From Planctomycetota bacterium (GTDB lineage Bacteria; Planctomycetota; Planctomycetia; Pirellulales; Pirellulaceae), in NCBI GenBank assembly GCA_029259935.1, contig JAJDEH010000319.1, positions 1 through 55,962 of the forward strand: a stretch of DNA of 55,962 bases, given 5' to 3'. The position numbers were made by a program, and so were the translations under genes. The notes under the pieces were generated by a model. It saw nothing but the letters and a program-made list of their open reading frames with translations. It searched no databases and was not told the DNA's origin. Below are positions 51,989-55,962 of the stretch, piece by piece; the first letter of the stretch is position 1; each line of letters starts with the position of its first letter.

Positions 51989-53491
51989 CTACATTACCGA
52001 GAAGTAGTTTTCGACCGCGAAGTCGAAGGCCGCCGGTGAGAGTTCCAGCGGTTGCTTTTGATACAGGCAGTGGTTGCGGACCTGCAGCAGCAAGTCGCGC
52101 GGTTGGCAGCAGCGAAACGGCCTTTCGACCGCCTTGTAGTGCGTGGCGATTAGATAGTCAATCGCGTCGGGCTTGTGTTCGAAGCCCAGCTTGGGGCACA
52201 GGATTTCAAACAGCTTGCGAAAGTCGGCCTCGGGCGGATCGGTGATTTCGATTTTGTACGGAATTCGCCGCAGAAAGGCCTCGTCGACCAAGTCGCGCGG
52301 TTCGAGGTTCGTCGAGAAGACAATGAGCTGGTCGAAGGGAACTTGGATCTTTTTGCCGTTGGGCAAGTTCAAGAAGTCGTAGCGTTTTTCCAAGGGCACG
52401 ATCCAGCGATTGAGCAACTCGTCGACGCTCATCCGTTGGCGGCCAAAGTCGTCGATGACCAGTGTGCCGCAGTTGCTTTTCAGTTGCAGCGGCGATTCGT
52501 TGATTCCCGTGGTCTTGTTCATCCTGACTTCGAGGTTATCCATCGTCAATTCGCCGCCGGCCACGATCGTCGGACGTTTGATGCGGACCCAACGGCGGTC
52601 GATCCGGGTGGAATCCAAGAGTCCGTTGGTCGTGGTCAACGGCACTTCGACGTGATTCATGGGGTCGAACAGCCGCATGATTTCGCCGTCCAGCCCCAAG
52701 GCGCGAGGAATCCAAATCGTTTGGCCAAAAGCCTGGGTCACGCGTTCGGCGATGCTGGTCTTTCCGTTTCCCGGATAGCCGTACAAAAACATGCCGCGGC
52801 CGGAATTGATGGCCGGGCCCAATTTGGCGAACAGGCGGGGATTGATCAGCAGATCCTCGAACGCCTCTTGCAGGTGTTCTTGGGTCGGTTGCTGGCCTTC
52901 CAACGACTGCGCCTCGACACAGGCGATGTAGTCTTTCAAGGAGACCGGTGCCGAGCCGAAGTAAGTACACTGCTCGACGTGGCGACGGGCATATTCGCGA
53001 CCATGCTCGCCAAGCTGGCAAACATAGTCGTTCATGGCGGCCGATCCTTTGTAGGCGACCAGGCGGTCTTCCTTCATGCGCCGCAGCAGCGGTTCGACCA
53101 GCGCGAAAGGAAGCTTGACCTGATCGCAGATATCGCGCCCCGATCCCTCACCGCACGCCAACAAGAATTTCAAAATCAGAGCTTCGACCTCGCTCTCGGT
53201 GAGCTGTGCTTCTTGGAACGATGTCGGTTCCGCGGGAATGAATTCGTCGGGCCGTAAATCCGTTGGCTCGGCCATGATGGACGTTTTGTCGAGTCCGGAT
53301 TCCGAATCGGCTTCCTGTTGATTGGCCAGCCCGTTGATGCGTTTGATCAGATCGTCCAGCTTGGTTTCCACTTGCTGGGCGGGTTGGCCTGGAGGTTGCG
53401 ATGCGGCCAATGAGGCCATGACCTGTTCGTCACCGCTCGGCATATTCCGCGCCGGATTTTCCGCCAAGGTCTTGTCGACGTGGTCAGCCAT
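51989..53491 (-). CDS. AAA+ ATPase, planctomycete-type
   Basis: This 500-residue protein has a P-loop at [20 protein letters not shown] (about residues 252-271), Walker B at [15 protein letters not shown], a sensor-1 asparagine in [16 protein letters not shown] and an arginine-finger/sensor-2 region at [13 protein letters not shown]. Residues about 90-160 form a small helical/winged module ([20 protein letters not shown]). The first 80 residues are low complexity. Such MoxR-like ATPases remodel protein complexes, and in these bacteria are often near tad/pilus genes. The partner here cannot be identified. The ATG at 53491 is used; a GTG at 53500 is possible. Confidence 0.85.
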   Translation of the reverse strand: MADHVDKTLAENPARNMPSGDEQVMASLAASQPPGQPAQQVETKLDDLIKRINGLANQQEADSESGLDKTSIMAEPTDLRPDEFIPAEPTSFQEAQLTESEVEALILKFLLACGEGSGRDICDQVKLPFALVEPLLRRMKEDRLVAYKGSAAMNDYVCQLGEHGREYARRHVEQCTYFGSAPVSLKDYIACVEAQSLEGQQPTQEHLQEAFEDLLINPRLFAKLGPAINSGRGMFLYGYPGNGKTSIAERVTQAFGQTIWIPRALGLDGEIMRLFDPMNHVEVPLTTTNGLLDSTRIDRRWVRIKRPTIVAGGELTMDNLEVRMNKTTGINESPLQLKSNCGTLVIDDFGRQRMSVDELLNRWIVPLEKRYDFLNLPNGKKIQVPFDQLIVFSTNLEPRDLVDEAFLRRIPYKIEITDPPEADFRKLFEILCPKLGFEHKPDAIDYLIATHYKAVERPFRCCQPRDLLLQVRNHCLYQKQPLELSPAAFDFAVENYFSVM

Positions 53492-53922
53492 TCGCGGCAC
53501 GCTCCAGAGAGGTGGACACCGATGATTCGAGGGCGAATCTCATTGCAAACTTAGGTTCCCCCCCATGAGTGGTCAAACCATGGAATCCAACAGATGAAAG
53601 AGAATGCGTTGGAGCCAAGGAAGCATTGGCGATTCGGCCGATTGTGCCGGGAGGATGACCACCAAGGTGTCCCCTTGCTCGCCAGCACTCAAAGCGTCGT
53701 TTTCGCTGGCGGAATGCGTCGCTGGCACAGGCTGCCGTGTAACGCGGTGCGGTGAGATAAACCCTGCCAATTGAAACAGTTATCCGTCCTCTGTCCGCAA
53801 ATAGGACAATGAGGTTCATGCGGAAAACTCAAAATCGGCTCGACAAACCCCAATGCACCATCGTAGATTTAGTGGTGGTAGAGTTGATGGAATTCGACCC
53901 CAGCTACATAGGTGACTCGGCG

Positions 53923-55410
53923 ATGAGAGGCCATTACGTGAGAAGCGTGGTAACTGTTGCGTTTGTTTTGACGATTATGGGATTGCAAAACCAGGTCCGA
54001 TCCGGCGACGCCGTTGCGCCCCAGGAACGCATTCAGAATCTGATCGAGCAGTTGGATAGCGACAAATATGCCAATCGCGAGGCCGCTACGTTGGCCTTGG
54101 TCGAAATGGGCGGAACCGCCATCCAAGCCGTCACCGAAGCGGCAGCCAGCGACAGTCCCGAGGTCGCCTGGCGGGCGGGCAGCATATTGGAGCAGATTGG
54201 CTTATCAGGCGACGAAACAACTCTGCGGGACGTAATCCAGGCCATGCAGCGGTTGCAGAAAAATGAAAACTCAAAGCCGTTTGGAAAACGGGCTGCGGGG
54301 CTTGTAACGCGTTGGCAAACGGTGCGACACGAGCGAGCCGCCGCCCGGCTGCACAAACTGGGTGCCACCGTGCAGAACTCACCCGCGGGATGGATGATCG
54401 ATGTTGGCGGCGGCGGCGGCGGTTTCGTTTTGGGGGGTGTCGGGGATGTTTTGCTGGATGAGATCGTACTCGACGCGGCGGATTTCGACCTTGCCGAGGA
54501 TGGGATCGCCAAGGAAGAAGTTGAAGCCGCCAAAGTCGACCCCGCGAAAGACGCCAAGGAAGCCGATGGTGAGGAAGTCGTCACGGTTAGAAAAGTGCCC
54601 GCCGACGATGCGCCGGTATTTGAACCCATTGTAATTAAAGATCCCGCCGAGGATCCGGCACCGGTCGTCCCCGCGGATCCGGATAAAAAAGAAGACGAAG
54701 GACCCGCTGAAGATGAACCAGCCGAGATCGTCGTCGAACTGGCGGATGGCGTGGACTTTGATTTTGAGGTGGTCGGCGCGGACATCGCGGTCGGCGGCCC
54801 CATCTTTTTGGGCGGAGACGTCTTGTGGGGCAGTTCAGGTGAAGTTCAAACGACGCGCTCCGTAACCATTGGCAAGGGCTGGAAAGGGACGGATAAAGAC
54901 CTGAGATTGCTGGCGGAGATCAACAAACTATCCGTGCTGACCATTGATAAGACGCATTTGTCCGACGAAGGGTTTAGGCAGCTTGCCCGTATCAAGGGCC
55001 TCTCCCGGCTGTCACTGAACTATGCCAGCTTCAACCGCGCGGCCGTGCTGGAGTTCAAGCGGCTGCGTCCCGACGTCACCCTTTACGCCACCGGCGAAAC
55101 TCTGCTGGGAGTTTCGGGCGAGGCACATGCCGACGGATTCCTGGTTTCTCATGTCGTGCCGGGGTCCGGGGCGTCGAAGGCCGGCATCAGGATGGGCGAT
55201 GTGTTGGTTTCCGCCGATGGCGTCAAGCTGAAAAGCTTGGATGAGTTGACCCTGGCGATCGCTCACAAAAAGGTTGAGGACAAATTGGCCGTGACTTACA
55301 TGCGGGGCGGCAAACAACATTCGACGGTGGCCATCCTCGGTCCACGAGATGCTCCCGCTCCGCAAATCGATTTCGGCAGCATCGAGTTGACGCCGCTGCG
55401 TGATCCTTAA
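53923..55410 (+). CDS. Secreted HEAT/LRR/PDZ-domain protein
   Basis: The ATG at 53923 begins with a signal peptide (MRGHYVRSVVTVAFVLTIMG). The mature 495-residue protein has HEAT-like helices (DSDKYANREAATLALVEMGG, EVAWRAGSILEQIGLSGDE), then a glycine run (VGGGGGGFVLGGVGDV), a long acidic/Pro-rich linker (about 230-320), LRR-like pairs (LAEINKLSVLTIDKTHLSD, LARIKGLSRLSLNYASF) and a PDZ domain (about 425-490: GSGASKAGIRMGDVLVSADG). A binding or scaffold role at the cell surface is inferred. An upstream in-frame ATG at 53809 would put a 38-residue extension before the signal peptide and was rejected. Confidence 0.82.
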   Translation: MRGHYVRSVVTVAFVLTIMGLQNQVRSGDAVAPQERIQNLIEQLDSDKYANREAATLALVEMGGTAIQAVTEAAASDSPEVAWRAGSILEQIGLSGDETTLRDVIQAMQRLQKNENSKPFGKRAAGLVTRWQTVRHERAAARLHKLGATVQNSPAGWMIDVGGGGGGFVLGGVGDVLLDEIVLDAADFDLAEDGIAKEEVEAAKVDPAKDAKEADGEEVVTVRKVPADDAPVFEPIVIKDPAEDPAPVVPADPDKKEDEGPAEDEPAEIVVELADGVDFDFEVVGADIAVGGPIFLGGDVLWGSSGEVQTTRSVTIGKGWKGTDKDLRLLAEINKLSVLTIDKTHLSDEGFRQLARIKGLSRLSLNYASFNRAAVLEFKRLRPDVTLYATGETLLGVSGEAHADGFLVSHVVPGSGASKAGIRMGDVLVSADGVKLKSLDELTLAIAHKKVEDKLAVTYMRGGKQHSTVAILGPRDAPAPQIDFGSIELTPLRDP

Positions 55411-55646
55411 GCCCGCCGACGGGCCGTCTTTCGTGCGAGACGAGAATAATTGAGAACTCTCACGAAGTGACCTGCCGCCGGCAATCATCCAGCCCCCTCG
55501 GGATGCTCGGAAAGGCCGGATAATCGGAACTTTCGTGGCAACTCGACGGCCGGCCGGAATGAATCGTTGTCCCACTTTTACCCTCGTGGTAGGATTGAGG
55601 GAGCAAGGTTGGGCCAAACGAGACCGAAGTCAATAGAGGGCGAGTA
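55411..55646. other. Intergenic region, no gene seen
   Basis: This 236-bp gap precedes the zinc-ribbon gene. No coding frame, RNA or terminator is supported. Confidence 0.4.
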
Positions 55647-55962
55647 ATGTCGATCTCCGTGGAGTGTCCAGCCTGTGAACACCATTTTTCGGTGCCCGAG
55701 CAGTATTCGGGAAAGAAGGGCAAATGCCCACAGTGCGGCGGTGTTTTTCAGACGAATGGAGTGGCCGCGGCCCATCAAGGTCGGCGCTCGGTGCAGAGCG
55801 CGGCCAGCGCCCCGTCCGGCAAGTTGGCCCACGGGATGCCGCTACCTCGCCGCTTGTCCGCGTTGGCGGAAGCTCAGCAAACGTCGCCTCCGCCACCGCC
55901 CGACCAGCACTCAATTCCTGATCTGTCTCGGGTCGATGCGCCGCCTCAGCAGGCACCCGTCG
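55647..55962 (+). CDS. N-terminal zinc-ribbon protein, 3' end outside window
   Basis: The ATG at 55647 opens a frame that runs to the window end (105 codons). Residues about 7-31 have a zinc ribbon of CxxC-x-CxxC type: CPACEHHFSVPEQYSGKKGK, then CPQCGGVF. This resembles the MJ0042-type ribbon placed at the start of many planctomycete proteins. A Pro/Gln/Ser-rich linker follows. The rest of the protein, often membrane or signalling domains, is not visible. Confidence 0.78.
   Translation, partial: MSISVECPACEHHFSVPEQYSGKKGKCPQCGGVFQTNGVAAAHQGRRSVQSAASAPSGKLAHGMPLPRRLSALAEAQQTSPPPPPDQHSIPDLSRVDAPPQQAPV

Noticed and set aside
52175..53257. A 360-codon plus-strand frame inside the AAA+ gene
   Set aside because: It lies opposite the conserved Walker A and B motifs of the minus-strand gene and is explained by GC bias.

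Overview
The window reads as chromosomal DNA of a planctomycete, probably in or near the Pirellulales. This is inferred from several DUF1559 prepilin-like proteins, VIT/von Willebrand A proteins, an ECF sigma factor overlapping a FecR-like partner, a creatininase-family protein, a fused cysteine-hydrolase/ThuA protein and high GC. No rRNA, CRISPR array or insertion sequence was seen. Two genes are cut by the window edges: the carboxypeptidase-regulatory-like protein at 1-1361 and the zinc-ribbon protein at 55647-55962.

Layout. 1-10.6 kb: a partial secreted protein is divergent from an ECF sigma factor, which overlaps a 2082-residue FecR-VIT-vWA-TPR protein; then come a PEGA lipoprotein and an adenylate-kinase-like protein with an extra C-terminal domain. 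10.6-18.1 kb: minus-strand accessory enzymes, namely a cysteine hydrolase/ThuA fusion, a subtilase, a creatininase-family amidohydrolase, a CinA-C/PncC-type amidase and a POTRA-repeat protein. 18.4-23.4 kb: a secreted VIT/vWA protein converges on a BlaI/BlaR-type regulator pair with a visible operator. 23.5-38.6 kb: one long minus-strand run of type II secretion/type IV pilus-like genes. It is a diverged tandem duplication: GspE, GspF and a double-GspF fusion, then I-, J- and K-like pseudopilins and two DUF1559 proteins, followed by a second GspF-GspF-GspF-I-J-K-DUF1559 set with no ATPase of its own. Overlaps of ATGA type show tight translational coupling.

38.7-46.6 kb is an RNA-centred accessory region. 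It holds the bacterial RNA repair pair Hen1 (3'-terminal 2'-O-methyltransferase) and Pnkp (kinase-phosphatase-ligase). Between them lie an unrecognised 299-residue protein and a 55-codon remnant that looks like the tail of a nucleotidyltransferase. Beyond a PcfJ-like gene there is a peptidyl-tRNA-hydrolase-2-like gene whose eighth codon is an in-frame TAG, then an unknown small protein, then a perfectly folding tRNA with anticodon CTA, which reads UAG. A suppressor tRNA 0.9 kb downstream of a gene that needs UAG read-through or reinitiation is the most surprising signal in the window.

46.6-56 kb: a small membrane protein, the translationally coupled purE-purK pair of purine synthesis, a DPP-IV-type serine peptidase, an AAA+ ATPase with a helical/winged N-terminal part, a secreted HEAT/LRR/PDZ protein and the start of a zinc-ribbon protein.

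Start codons were chosen by signal peptide, Shine-Dalgarno sequence, coupling to the upstream stop codon or alignment between paralogues. All family calls are by eye from motifs; no database search was possible.
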